From Alistipes senegalensis (lineage in GTDB: Bacteria > Bacillota > Clostridia > Oscillospirales > Ruminococcaceae): DNA of 64,000 nt. Where the stretch lies: positions 31,002-95,001 of the forward strand of contig JAMPEF010000004.1 of assembly GCA_023665275.1 (NCBI GenBank). Direction: 5' to 3'. The notes under the pieces are model-generated. The model saw only the letters and a list, made by a program, of their open reading frames with translations. It made no database searches and had not been told where the DNA came from. Numbering within the stretch: the first letter of the stretch is position 1; each line of letters starts with the position of its first letter. This document shows positions 52,820-61,229 of the stretch, piece after piece. The position numbers were made by a program, and so were the translations under genes.

Positions 52820-54148
52820 ATGCCGGTTAAAGTTGGAATGGTATCGTTAGGCTGTTCAAAGAATTTAGTTGATTCAGAAAGAATGTTGTATAAGCTGAAA
52901 AGTCATGGTTATAAGCTGGTTACAGAGCCGGGGCTTTCGGATATTGCAGTTGTGAATACTTGCGGATTTATACAGTCTGCAAAAGAGGAGGCTATTGAGA
53001 CTATACTCGAACTGGCTAAACTCAAAGAAGAGGGTACTATTAAAAAAATCGTAATTACAGGCTGTCTCACGGAACGTTACAGGGAAGAAACTGCCGAACT
53101 TTTTCCGGAAGCCGATGCCGTAATAGGAATTGGCAACAACAAGGATATTGTTGATGTCCTTGACCATGTAATGAAAGACGAAAGATATATTAATTTCGCA
53201 CCTAAACTTGATGCAGAACTCACGGGTGAAAGAATAATTTCCACACTACCTTTTTTTGCGTATCTCAAAATTGCGGAGGGCTGTTCAAACTGCTGTACTT
53301 ATTGTGCAATTCCTCAGATAAGAGGAAAATTTCGGAGCGTTCCCATGGAAGACGTCGTAAAAGAAGCCGAATGGCTTGCGGAAAATGGTGTAACGGAACT
53401 TATAGTCATTGCACAAGACACATCACGCTATGGTGAAGATTTATATGGTGAGTCGAAACTTCCGGAACTTCTCCGCCGTCTGTGCAGAATTGACGGTATT
53501 CACTGGATACGTACATTATATTGCTATCCGGAGAGGATAACCGATGAATTACTTGATACTATAGCAAGTGAGGAAAAACTTGTAAAATACCTTGAAATTC
53601 CGATACAGCACTGCAACGGTGAAATCCTTGACCGCATGAACAGGTGGGGTGACCGTGAAAGTCTTGAAAATCTCTTCACACATATAAGGAAAAAAATTCC
53701 GAATGTTATTTTACGTACTACTCTTATAACCGGATTTCCGTCCGAAACTGACGAACAGTTTACGGAATTATCTGAATTTGTACAGCGTGTGCGGTTTGAC
53801 AGACTGGGTTGTTTTGCCTACTCACAAGAAGAGGGTACAAAAGCATCTGAATTTGAAAATCAGATTGACGAAGAAATAAAAAATCATCGTGCGGATATTA
53901 TCATGGAACAGCAGATGTTGATAAGTGCTGAAAATAATCAGAAACTTATGGGAGTGGTATTTGAAACAGTCGTTGAAGGTTTTGACCGTCTTGCTGAATG
54001 TTGGTTCGGACGTACACAGGCAGATGCTCCCGATATAGACGGAAAAATTTTCTTTATATCTGAAATTCCGCTTGATGTCGGGGAATACGTGAAAGTAAAA
54101 ATTACTGATACGCTTGATTACGACTTAATCGGAGAGGTGATAGGTTAA
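52820..54148 (+). CDS. rimO: Ribosomal protein S12 methylthiotransferase RimO
   Basis: 442 residues from ATG 52820 with CAGGAGG upstream. The N-terminal UPF0004 domain starts MVSLGCSKNLVDSE. The radical-SAM CxxxCxxC is in GCSNCCTYCAIP. C-terminal TRAM domain is present (about 375-440). RimO thiomethylates Asp88 of S12. It follows recX by four bases. Confidence 0.95.
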   Translation: MPVKVGMVSLGCSKNLVDSERMLYKLKSHGYKLVTEPGLSDIAVVNTCGFIQSAKEEAIETILELAKLKEEGTIKKIVITGCLTERYREETAELFPEADAVIGIGNNKDIVDVLDHVMKDERYINFAPKLDAELTGERIISTLPFFAYLKIAEGCSNCCTYCAIPQIRGKFRSVPMEDVVKEAEWLAENGVTELIVIAQDTSRYGEDLYGESKLPELLRRLCRIDGIHWIRTLYCYPERITDELLDTIASEEKLVKYLEIPIQHCNGEILDRMNRWGDRESLENLFTHIRKKIPNVILRTTLITGFPSETDEQFTELSEFVQRVRFDRLGCFAYSQEEGTKASEFENQIDEEIKNHRADIIMEQQMLISAENNQKLMGVVFETVVEGFDRLAECWFGRTQADAPDIDGKIFFISEIPLDVGEYVKVKITDTLDYDLIGEVIG

Positions 54149-54732
54149 TGAATCTTCCAAACAAGCTGACATTGCTGAGGGTTTTTCTTATACCGTTTTT
54201 TCTGCTTTTCATGTACTGGAATATTCCGTTTCATTATCTGATTGCACTTGTTATATTTGCGGCGGCGTCAATCACCGACGCACTCGACGGAAAAATAGCA
54301 AGAAAACATAATCTTGTAACTAATTTCGGAAAATTCCTTGACCCGTTAGCCGATAAAGTACTTGTAATATCTGCACTGACGGTTTTTGTGGAAATTCCGG
54401 AAATAAATATGGGTGCTGTACCGCTTATCATAATAAGCGCAAGGGAATTTATGGTTTCCGGCTTGCGACTTCTTGCAGCAGACAGCGGAATTGTAGTCGC
54501 CGCTGGCATATGGGGAAAACTCAAGACGGCGTTTACTATGGTGTCCATAGTGGTGGCTTTGATATGGTTAAGTGTATACCATGATTTTGATTTCATCATT
54601 TCGAACGGTGTGAAAAATGCAGTGGATAATATAATTATTCCGGCGCTGATATGGATTTCAACGGCACTGACTATAATTTCAGGTGGTGTTTATCTCAAGG
54701 GATACTGGCATCTTATTGATTCTGACAAGTAA
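54148..54732 (+). CDS. pgsA: CDP-diacylglycerol-glycerol-3-phosphate 3-phosphatidyltransferase
   Basis: 194 residues, multi-pass. The CDP-alcohol phosphotransferase motif DALDGKIARKHNLVTNFGKFLDPLADK is complete, with the required DG..AR..........G...D...D pattern. It makes phosphatidylglycerophosphate for phosphatidylglycerol. It overlaps rimO by one base. Confidence 0.95.
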   Translation: MNLPNKLTLLRVFLIPFFLLFMYWNIPFHYLIALVIFAAASITDALDGKIARKHNLVTNFGKFLDPLADKVLVISALTVFVEIPEINMGAVPLIIISAREFMVSGLRLLAADSGIVVAAGIWGKLKTAFTMVSIVVALIWLSVYHDFDFIISNGVKNAVDNIIIPALIWISTALTIISGGVYLKGYWHLIDSDK

Positions 54733-54744
54733 AGGAGGTTTTAA

Positions 54745-55128
54745 ATGAAACACTGTGCAGGACATATAAAATATCTTATCGCTATAAAAGAACTTTCTGA
54801 AGTTGATGAATACGTCCGGAGCGTGAGTATTGCAAGACATTTAGGCGTATCACGTCCGAGTGTAAGCAAGATGTTACGCTGTATGGCTAATTGCGGGCTG
54901 GTTTATGAAGATTTCTGTAACAGCGTTGTACTTACCGCCGACGGCGAAAAAGCTGTAAAGGAAATATTTTTGAATTTTAATGAAGTATATATGTTTTTCC
55001 ATAATTTTCTTAAACTTCCTCAGGAGGAGGCACACGAACACGCCGTTAAATTTGTGACGGAATTTCCGCATGATACTTGTGAACGTCTTAAAGGTATCGT
55101 TAAACGCACAATCAAGAAAAAAGCATAA
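54745..55128 (+). CDS. DtxR/MntR-type regulator with changed metal ligands
   Basis: 127 residues. The winged helix SVSIARHLGVSRPSVSKMLRCMANCGLVYE and the dimerisation helix NFNEVYMFFHNFL match DtxR/MntR proteins. In Bacillus MntR the metal ligands include a conserved His in the dimerisation helix (RHELLEQFL). Here that position is Asn, and the N-terminal D/E ligands are not retained, although EAHEHAVKF keeps acidic and His residues. It may sense a different metal or none. AAAGGAGG lies before the ATG. Confidence 0.75.
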   Translation: MKHCAGHIKYLIAIKELSEVDEYVRSVSIARHLGVSRPSVSKMLRCMANCGLVYEDFCNSVVLTADGEKAVKEIFLNFNEVYMFFHNFLKLPQEEAHEHAVKFVTEFPHDTCERLKGIVKRTIKKKA

Positions 55129-55133
55129 AATAT

Positions 55134-55161
55134 AAAAGCCGGAATTATTCCGGCTTTTTTT
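55134..55161 (+). terminator. Terminator of the citrate synthase to DtxR run
   Basis: The stem is AAAAGCCGGAA (55134-55144) with TTCCGGCTTTT (55148-55158) and loop TTA; T residues continue to 55161. Confidence 0.92.
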
Positions 55162-55236
55162 GTGTCCAGCGTGTGAGTTTTCCGGCTGTAAATCGCCGTG
55201 CAAAGAATCTTTGCGGACGTGTAAAATGATTTTTGC

Positions 55237-55265
55237 TTTACTTTTCTGAAATTCCGGATTATAAT
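55237..55265 (+). promoter_or_regulatory. Sigma-A promoter of the XRE membrane regulator
   Basis: TTTACT (55237-55242), 17-base spacer, TATAAT (55260-55265). A small hairpin GCAAAG-AAT-CTTTGC lies 22 bases upstream (55200-55214). Confidence 0.65.
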
Positions 55266-55289
55266 TATCACACAAGGAGGTGAATTTTT

Positions 55290-56009
55290 ATGAATATAGG
55301 CAAATCAATACGACAGATACGAACAGAAAATAATATGTCACAAGAAGATTTTGCAGCGATATTTTTTGTTACACGTCAGACGATTTCAAACTGGGAAAAT
55401 GAAAAAAGCTATCCGGATTTGAACACTATCGTCAAAATAAGTGACCGTTTTGGTGTATCGCTTGATAAACTTTTAAAGGAGGACGAAAAAATGGTAAATG
55501 AAATTTCAGAAAAAACAGCCACCGGCATAAAATGGAACAGGATTAGACGCACGGTATTTATAGTTATTTCAGTAATGATTATATGTTTTATGATAACTCT
55601 TGCTGTATACGGTACTGTATGGGTATCAAGAAAAAACAGTCTTGAAAAGAAATTCAGTCAGGGTATAAATTCCCTTGGTTTTTCGGAAAGCAATGAACGT
55701 TATTATATTCTCCGGAAAAATAACATAACATATGTACTTCCACATCAGGAAATGCCGTCATTCTGGGATTTTTCAACGGATTTCCATGCAAAGTTTCTTG
55801 ACTGTAGTTATCAAGAAAATGAATATACTTTCAATGTGAGGTTTTCCGGCGAAATACGTTCACTTACGGTGACGGACGGCAACGGTGAGGATTATTACAG
55901 TAGTATTGACGGTTCAGAATTGCCGGAAAATATCTGTAAAGCATATAATCGGGAAATGATTGAAAAAATTCTTGATTACGGACAAAATATATATAATCAG
56001 GTATACTAA
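55290..56009 (+). CDS. XRE-family regulator fused to a membrane anchor
   Basis: 239 residues. The helix-turn-helix at 5-62 (LRQIRTENNMSQEDFA-type, TRQTISNWENEKSYPDL) is followed by one membrane helix at 88-110 and an extracytoplasmic part (112-239) with no recognised domain. A perfect AAGGAGGTGA ribosome site precedes the ATG. It is an orphan between two terminators. It could be a one-component sensor that controls genes from the membrane; its targets are unknown. Confidence 0.85.
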   Translation: MNIGKSIRQIRTENNMSQEDFAAIFFVTRQTISNWENEKSYPDLNTIVKISDRFGVSLDKLLKEDEKMVNEISEKTATGIKWNRIRRTVFIVISVMIICFMITLAVYGTVWVSRKNSLEKKFSQGINSLGFSESNERYYILRKNNITYVLPHQEMPSFWDFSTDFHAKFLDCSYQENEYTFNVRFSGEIRSLTVTDGNGEDYYSSIDGSELPENICKAYNREMIEKILDYGQNIYNQVY

Positions 56010-56036
56010 AAAGGACGGTTTTAACCGTCCTTTTTT
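56008..56036 (+). terminator. Bidirectional terminator between the XRE gene and recR
   Basis: A long AT-flanked stem (56008-56020 with 56023-56035) contains the core GGACGG/CCGTCC. T-tract on both strands: TTTTTT on plus and, on minus, TTTTTAG directly after the recR stop. The same GGACGG core is used at 4606-4622. Confidence 0.88.
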
Positions 56037-56637
56037 ACATATCGTTTCTGTTTTCAAGAGCTTTGTAAAGTGTTACTTCGTCGGCGTATTCAAGATTAGC
56101 GCCGACCGGCAGACCAAATGCAAGCCGTGTGACTTTAACACCAAGAGGTTTAAGAAGTCCGGCTATATACATTGCAGTAGTGTCACCCTCAACAGTGGGA
56201 TTTGTTGCCATGATTACTTCTTTTATTTTTCCGCCTGAAATTCTTGCAATAAGTTCTCTGATGTGTATTTTGTCGGGAGTTACATTGTCCAGGGGTGAAA
56301 TAAGTCCGTGAAGTACATGATAAACACCGTGATATTCCCGTGTACGTTCAAAAGCTGTAACATCTCTCGGAGCTTCCACAACACATATAATATTTTTGTC
56401 CCGTCCGTCAGAAGAGCATATAGGACATATTTCACGTTCCGTAAGATTGAGACAGCATTTACATTTGTGTACGTTTTTTTTTGCACTTACAAGTGCCGAC
56501 GCAAAGTCTTCAACGTCCTTTACGGGCATTGACATGACATAATATGCCAGTCTCTGTGCGGTTTTCATGCCTATTCCGGGGAGTGATGCGAACTTTTCGG
56601 CAAGTATAATAAGTGGTAAAGCGTTATGGTCAGCCAT
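56035..56637 (-). CDS. recR: Recombination protein RecR
   Basis: 200 residues. Helix-hairpin-helix SLPGIGMKTAQRLAYY, zinc finger with Cys59, Cys62, Cys71 and Cys74 (CKCCLNLTEREICPIC), Toprim domain with ICVVEAPRDVTAFER, and the Walker-B-like C-terminus are all intact. It loads RecA through RecFOR. It overlaps ybaB by one base (TGATG). Confidence 0.96.
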   Translation of the reverse strand: MADHNALPLIILAEKFASLPGIGMKTAQRLAYYVMSMPVKDVEDFASALVSAKKNVHKCKCCLNLTEREICPICSSDGRDKNIICVVEAPRDVTAFERTREYHGVYHVLHGLISPLDNVTPDKIHIRELIARISGGKIKEVIMATNPTVEGDTTAMYIAGLLKPLGVKVTRLAFGLPVGANLEYADEVTLYKALENRNDM

Positions 56638-56984
56638 CAGAAAAGACCCGGTATGGAAACACCACCGGTAATCTTGCTCATCTCAGCCTCGGTAGTTGTT
56701 TCAACGTTGTTTACAGCCTCGTTAACAGCACTGATGATTAAATCCTGTAACATATCAATATCTTCAGGGTCAACGACTTCCGGCTTGATGTTGAGTGATT
56801 TTATAGTTTTCTTACCGGTGATAACGACTTCAACAGCTCCGCCACCGACAACAGCAGAAAATTCCCTTTCCTCTATGTCTTCCTGTAATTCTGTAATCTG
56901 GTCCTGCATTTTCTGAGCCTGTTTAATCATCTGATTCATGTTCTGAGCGTTTCCGCCAGCATTTTTAGGGATTCTTGCTTTCAT
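56637..56984 (-). CDS. YbaB/EbfC nucleoid-associated protein
   Basis: 115 residues. The family core MNQMIKQAQKMQDQITELQEDIEEREF and VVGGGAVEVVITGKKTIKSLNI is unmistakable. It is a small DNA-binding homodimer. The dnaX-ybaB-recR order is conserved in many bacteria. AAAGGAG lies before the ATG. Confidence 0.94.
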   Translation of the reverse strand: MKARIPKNAGGNAQNMNQMIKQAQKMQDQITELQEDIEEREFSAVVGGGAVEVVITGKKTIKSLNIKPEVVDPEDIDMLQDLIISAVNEAVNNVETTTEAEMSKITGGVSIPGLF

Positions 56985-57008
56985 GTTTAAAACTCCTTTA
57001 ATTAAAAA

Positions 57009-58622
57009 TTATTGATTATTGTCAACAGCAGTTTCAATGCTGAAGTCCTTAGCTTTTTGTATAAGTGTTTCTGCCATACTTTTTTGTTGTTCAATGCTTG
57101 TTGTACACTTTGCTCTTATGGCATATCGCTGACCGAGAATTTTATTTATAACATCTCCGAGAGCTATAGCATTTTCCTTTTTATTTTTGAAGATAGTTAT
57201 AAAAAGACGGTTCACGGCGTTTATGAAGATAACGTTTCCGGCGGTCATAGCGGAAGAACCATTCAGTGCACCGGCAAGGTCAGGTTTTACTTTTTTGAGT
57301 TCTTCGACGACTTCCCCCCAGTGTGAACATGGTATCATGTCTTCGGGTTTGAGGGATTTTATATCCACGTTTGCGATTGGTTCTGTTTCACGGACAGGAC
57401 TGTTAGCGGTGAGTACTTCCGGCGGAGCAGGTACAGAACGGTGAAAATTTCCGGCTGAAACGGAGTTCAGTTTATTCTCCAACTGTTTTATTTTATCATA
57501 AATTTCAGAATTGTCAATACTTTCAGGAGAATTATTTTTATTTCCGCATAATTTTATAACAGTCATTTCAAATTCCACACGCCGATTCATAACCCGTGAC
57601 ATATTTTCACGGCATTTCTGTAATGCTGAGAGCTGATACATGATTTCTTCAGTAGAGGACTTTCCGGCAAGTGAGTTAAGTTTTTCCAGTTCTTCGGGCA
57701 TACATACTATAAGTCCTTGTGTCGTCTGTGGTAATACCTGAATAAGCATAATATTTCTTAACTGGGTTATAAGTTCTTCACAGAGGCGCGTAAGGTCTTT
57801 TGACATATCATAAAGATTTCCGGTTACAGATAGAGCCTTTGCGGTATCTTTTGCGGAGATGGCTTCAAGAATTTCATACAGATATTCACGACCAGCAATA
57901 CCGGCGGCATTGGAGACGGTTTCAGCGTCGATTACTTCCGCACATACTGAACACTGGTCAAGAAGCGATACAGCGTCACGCATACCACCATCGGCGAGTT
58001 TCGCTATAAGTGATGCACCATCTGCCGTTAGATTTAGTTCTTCTTGTCCGGCGATATATTCAAGACGGTTTGCTATATCTTGTGGACGTATGCGCCGGAA
58101 ATCATATCGCTGACAGCGTGAGGCGATAGTTGCCGGCACTTTATGGATTTCAGTTGTTGCCAGTATAAACATGACGTATGCCGGCGGTTCTTCCATTATC
58201 TTAAGAAGTGCATTAAATGCGCTTGTTGACAACATATGAACTTCATCAATGATATAAATTTTATATGAACAGCGTTCCGGCGTATATACAGCGCCGTCCC
58301 TGAGGTCACGGATATCATCGACGCCGTTATTTGAAGCGGCATCTATTTCGACAATATCGGTAAGAGAACCGTTGTCGGCGTCATGGCATATATCACATTC
58401 AAGGCAGGGGCTGCCGTTTTTCTGATTAGGACAGTTTACAGCTTTGGCAAGGATTCGGGCGCAAGTAGTCTTACCAGTTCCACGAGAGCCGGTAAAAAGA
58501 TAAGCGTGCGCCGTTTTACCGCTTGTAATCTGATTTTTAAGGGTATCAGTTATATGCTGCTGGGATATGACATCATCAAAAGTCATCGGTCGCCACTTGC
58601 GGTAGAGAGCCTTATACACCAT
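57009..58622 (-). CDS. dnaX: DNA polymerase III subunit gamma/tau
   Basis: 537 residues from ATG 58622, the family N-terminus MVYKALYRKWRPMTFDDV, with AAAGGAAG upstream. The frame stays open into the SRP RNA gene, which is artefactual. Walker A is GSRGTGKTT, zinc ligands are in CPNQKNGSPCLECDIC, Walker B IYIIDEVHML. The C-terminal third (about 380-537) is the tau-like extension. It is the clamp-loader motor. Confidence 0.95.
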   Translation of the reverse strand: MVYKALYRKWRPMTFDDVISQQHITDTLKNQITSGKTAHAYLFTGSRGTGKTTCARILAKAVNCPNQKNGSPCLECDICHDADNGSLTDIVEIDAASNNGVDDIRDLRDGAVYTPERCSYKIYIIDEVHMLSTSAFNALLKIMEEPPAYVMFILATTEIHKVPATIASRCQRYDFRRIRPQDIANRLEYIAGQEELNLTADGASLIAKLADGGMRDAVSLLDQCSVCAEVIDAETVSNAAGIAGREYLYEILEAISAKDTAKALSVTGNLYDMSKDLTRLCEELITQLRNIMLIQVLPQTTQGLIVCMPEELEKLNSLAGKSSTEEIMYQLSALQKCRENMSRVMNRRVEFEMTVIKLCGNKNNSPESIDNSEIYDKIKQLENKLNSVSAGNFHRSVPAPPEVLTANSPVRETEPIANVDIKSLKPEDMIPCSHWGEVVEELKKVKPDLAGALNGSSAMTAGNVIFINAVNRLFITIFKNKKENAIALGDVINKILGQRYAIRAKCTTSIEQQKSMAETLIQKAKDFSIETAVDNNQ

Positions 58623-58641
58623 AACACTTCCTTTCTTCTGC

Positions 58642-58773
58642 AAAAAATTCCGGAGCATAGATGTGCAGGCTTGCTGCGGCACACAAAACAATCCGCTTAA
58701 TGCTGCTCGGTCTCCCGCCTGACATGGTTCACGGGGTCTTGTTGCACAGGGCCCACACATCTATATTCCGGAA
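58642..58773 (-). ncRNA. ffs: Small signal recognition particle RNA (4.5S/scRNA type)
   Basis: The conserved domain IV is present on the minus strand: GTCAGG (around 58715-58720), then stem CGG-GAGA-CCG and AGCAGC (about 58700-58707). The GAGA tetraloop is a GNRA member in place of the common GGAA. The two ends pair over about 24 positions with one mismatch (58750-58773 with 58648-58671). A T6 tract follows (58642-58647). The RNA scaffolds Ffh for membrane targeting. It sits 20 bases before dnaX, a known arrangement. Confidence 0.88.
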
Positions 58774-58813
58774 TTAATTCCTGAATCAGAGCAGTTGCAA
58801 TGCTCTATATAAT

Positions 58814-58842
58814 ATCATATCACAAAATTACGTATTTGTCAA
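58814..58842 (-). promoter_or_regulatory. Sigma-A promoter of the SRP RNA and dnaX
   Basis: On the minus strand TTGACA (58837-58842), 17-base spacer, TATGAT (58814-58819). Transcription starts near 58807, so the primary RNA has about 33 extra 5' bases before the mature SRP RNA. They include a hairpin AGAGCA-TTGCAAC-TGCTCT. Confidence 0.82.
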
Positions 58843-58918
58843 GAGTTATTAAAGAATTTCTTTTGTTAAAATTAAAAATTATCTAAGATTGTTTTTTTTC
58901 GGTTTGTTAAACTTTTTA

Positions 58919-58947
58919 TTGACAGTCGGGATTTTATGTGCTATAAT
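58919..58947 (+). promoter_or_regulatory. Sigma-A promoter of the GT2 glycosyltransferase
   Basis: TTGACA (58919-58924), 17-base spacer, TATAAT (58942-58947), with an extended TGC before the -10. It is divergent from the SRP RNA promoter. Confidence 0.88.
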
Positions 58948-58981
58948 TATATAAACAAAAAAAGAAAGGGTTAAAAAAAAC

Positions 58982-59950
58982 ATGGATAAACCAGAAATTT
59001 TATATATGGTAGTTCCGTGCTACAATGAACAGGAAGTTCTGCACGAAACCGCCAGACAGCTTAAAGAAAAATATACAACACTTATACAGCAGAAACTTAT
59101 CTCCGAAAAAAGCCGTGTGGTATTTGTAAATGATGGTTCAAAAGATACTACATGGAAGATTATTCAGGAACTTCATGCAGAAAGTCCGGAATTTTTTTCA
59201 GGCATAAACCTCGCACATAACAGTGGTCATCAGAATGCGGTACTCGCCGGACTTATGACAGTCAAGGATATATGCGATATGGCTATAACTATGGACGCTG
59301 ATTTACAGGACGATATAGACACTATCGACGCTATGGTGAAAGAATACTATAATGGAAATCAGGTTGTCTATGGCGTGAGAAGTGCAAGAAAAACAGATAC
59401 TTTTTTCAAGAAATTCACGGCAGAAAGTTTCTATAAATTCATGAAAATCATGGGTGCGGACGTCGTTTATAATCATGCGGATTTCCGTCTTATGAGTAAG
59501 CGTGTGTTACAGGAACTTGCAAACTTCAGGGAAGTAAATTTATTTCTGCGTGGCATGATACCAATTATTGGCTTTCAGAGCTGTAATGTCTATTATGAAC
59601 GTCATGAACGCTTCGCCGGTGAAAGTAAATATCCCCTGAAAAAAATGCTCGCATTCGCCATAAACGGAATTACTTCATTCAGCACAAAACCTCTGAAACT
59701 TATAACATCATTAGGATTTGTGATGTTTATAATAAGTATTTTTGCGTTTATATGGAGCTTTGTTGTTAAAGTCGCCGGTTTATCGGTGGGTGGCTGGTCA
59801 AGTACAATGTGTTCAATATGGCTTATAGGTGGTTTGCAGTTGCTTTGTCTGGGAATAATCGGCGAATATGTCGGCAAAATTTACGCCGAAGTCAAGCAGA
59901 GACCACGCTTTATAGTAGCTGATTTTATAAACGATACGGGAAAAAATTAA
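58982..59950 (+). CDS. Membrane-associated family 2 glycosyltransferase (GtrB/DPM1-like)
   Basis: 322 residues. The GT-A domain has VVPCYNEQEVL, VFVNDGSKDTTW, HNSGHQNAVLAGL and the metal-binding MDADLQDD. NHADFRLMSKRVL and RFAGESKYPLKKM are typical of GtrB/polyprenyl-phosphate glycosyltransferases. Two C-terminal membrane helices (about 235-258 and 268-293) anchor it. It probably loads a sugar onto undecaprenyl phosphate. It is a single-gene unit. Confidence 0.92.
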   Translation: MDKPEILYMVVPCYNEQEVLHETARQLKEKYTTLIQQKLISEKSRVVFVNDGSKDTTWKIIQELHAESPEFFSGINLAHNSGHQNAVLAGLMTVKDICDMAITMDADLQDDIDTIDAMVKEYYNGNQVVYGVRSARKTDTFFKKFTAESFYKFMKIMGADVVYNHADFRLMSKRVLQELANFREVNLFLRGMIPIIGFQSCNVYYERHERFAGESKYPLKKMLAFAINGITSFSTKPLKLITSLGFVMFIISIFAFIWSFVVKVAGLSVGGWSSTMCSIWLIGGLQLLCLGIIGEYVGKIYAEVKQRPRFIVADFINDTGKN

Positions 59951-59965
59951 CATACGGAACACAAA

Positions 59966-59997
59966 AAAACGGACATTCATTTCTGAATGTCCGTTTT
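59966..59997 (+). terminator. Bidirectional terminator between GT2 and lipoprotein genes
   Basis: The stem is AAAACGGACATTCA (59966-59979) with TGAATGTCCGTTTT (59984-59997) and loop TTTC; T-rich on both strands. Confidence 0.92.
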
Positions 59998-60017
59998 GTA
60001 AGTCTTCATAATAATCA

Positions 60018-61217
60018 CTAATGCTTCATGTAGGATTGTGGCTGACCGTTTTTCATTCTGTCAAGACACAGATTATAGCGTTCGTCATACGATTCTATTA
60101 CATAGTCGTCTTCATCATAAAAATATTCAGTTGGATATGCCCGATAAAACTTTGGTTTTGTGGCGTACTGTCCCGCCACGCAGGCAAGTTCACCATCATT
60201 TATCATCACAAAATAATCAAAGCCATCCTTTTTCTGATAACAGCCGTCAAGCGTGCTGTCAAATGTATTTAAAAATTCTTCACTTACATTGTAATTCCTA
60301 CTGCTGTCGGAACAGATAATACAGTTTTCCGGAATTTCCGTGCATGTTTCTTCAAGTTCGGAAAGTACGGTTTCGGAGGCACTATAAAGACTCTTTAGTT
60401 CGTCCAATACCATTGTTCTTTCTGCTTCATATAGGTGCCCCATTGTCATACAATCAACTTTCCAGCCCTCGCCGTCAATGTAGTACAGGGTATATTCTTC
60501 GTCTTCCATAATCTCTTTGAAATCATGTTCATAAAAATCATAGTCAGATTCTGTACCGTCATGGAAATAACGTGATATTGTACAGTTGACAGTTACGGCT
60601 TTTTCAATATTGAAACATATCCCAATTGGTTCATTTATGGGAGTTGACATAAGCTCAGATAGTTTATCTATATCGGGATTTTCAGTGCCGTTCTTTTCGA
60701 TATATTCGTAAACAGGTTGAAAACCTCCGTAATATGCATTGAAATATGGAATATATTCTTCTGATACTGGCTCTACTGAATCAATGCTTATAAGTTCGAA
60801 GTCAATTGACCGTGTCGCTCCCATAATGCCGTATAAGGAAAAAAGGTTAGTTTTATAGAGTATTTTTACTGTATCAAAATATTTGTCCGGAAAGCATAAA
60901 TCTATTACATTATCACTATCCTTGTTTTTGCATTTAAGGAAACTTTCAATAACTTCCGCATATTCTTCTGAACCCTCGACGGAAGTTTTTGATATTTCTT
61001 CCGTTTCGGGTTCAGTGATTTCTTCTGTTGTCTCTTCTGTAGGTTCTTCCTCAACTTCCACCGTTTCGGGTTCGGAACTTTCTTCTGTTGTTTCCTCTTC
61101 AGAATCTTCTGACACTGATGTTACAGAAGATTCGATTTCGTCTGCCGTATCGTTTCCGCACGACACGAACGAAGACAACATAGCCATCATAACAAGAATT
61201 GCTGTAAACTTTTTCAT
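60018..61217 (-). CDS. Acid-linker lipoprotein at the end of an ABC exporter unit
   Basis: 399 residues. Lipobox SFVSC with Cys20. Residues 25-85 are a Glu/Thr/Ser-rich tether with repeated EETTEE units. The globular part (about 86-399) has no recognised family; it contains aromatic segments FDYFVMINDGELACVAGQYA and YPTEYFYDEDDYVIESYDERY. It lies 12 bases after the permease gene and has AAAGGAG. It may be a surface partner of the exporter or an independent surface protein. Confidence 0.7.
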   Translation of the reverse strand: MKKFTAILVMMAMLSSFVSCGNDTADEIESSVTSVSEDSEEETTEESSEPETVEVEEEPTEETTEEITEPETEEISKTSVEGSEEYAEVIESFLKCKNKDSDNVIDLCFPDKYFDTVKILYKTNLFSLYGIMGATRSIDFELISIDSVEPVSEEYIPYFNAYYGGFQPVYEYIEKNGTENPDIDKLSELMSTPINEPIGICFNIEKAVTVNCTISRYFHDGTESDYDFYEHDFKEIMEDEEYTLYYIDGEGWKVDCMTMGHLYEAERTMVLDELKSLYSASETVLSELEETCTEIPENCIICSDSSRNYNVSEEFLNTFDSTLDGCYQKKDGFDYFVMINDGELACVAGQYATKPKFYRAYPTEYFYDEDDYVIESYDERYNLCLDRMKNGQPQSYMKH

Positions 61218-61229
61218 AATATATCTCCT

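Noticed and set aside
58623-58760. N-terminal extension of DnaX by 46 residues (starting MCGPCATRPREP)
   Set aside because: The DNA is the SRP RNA gene. The family N-terminus and the ribosome site favour 58622.
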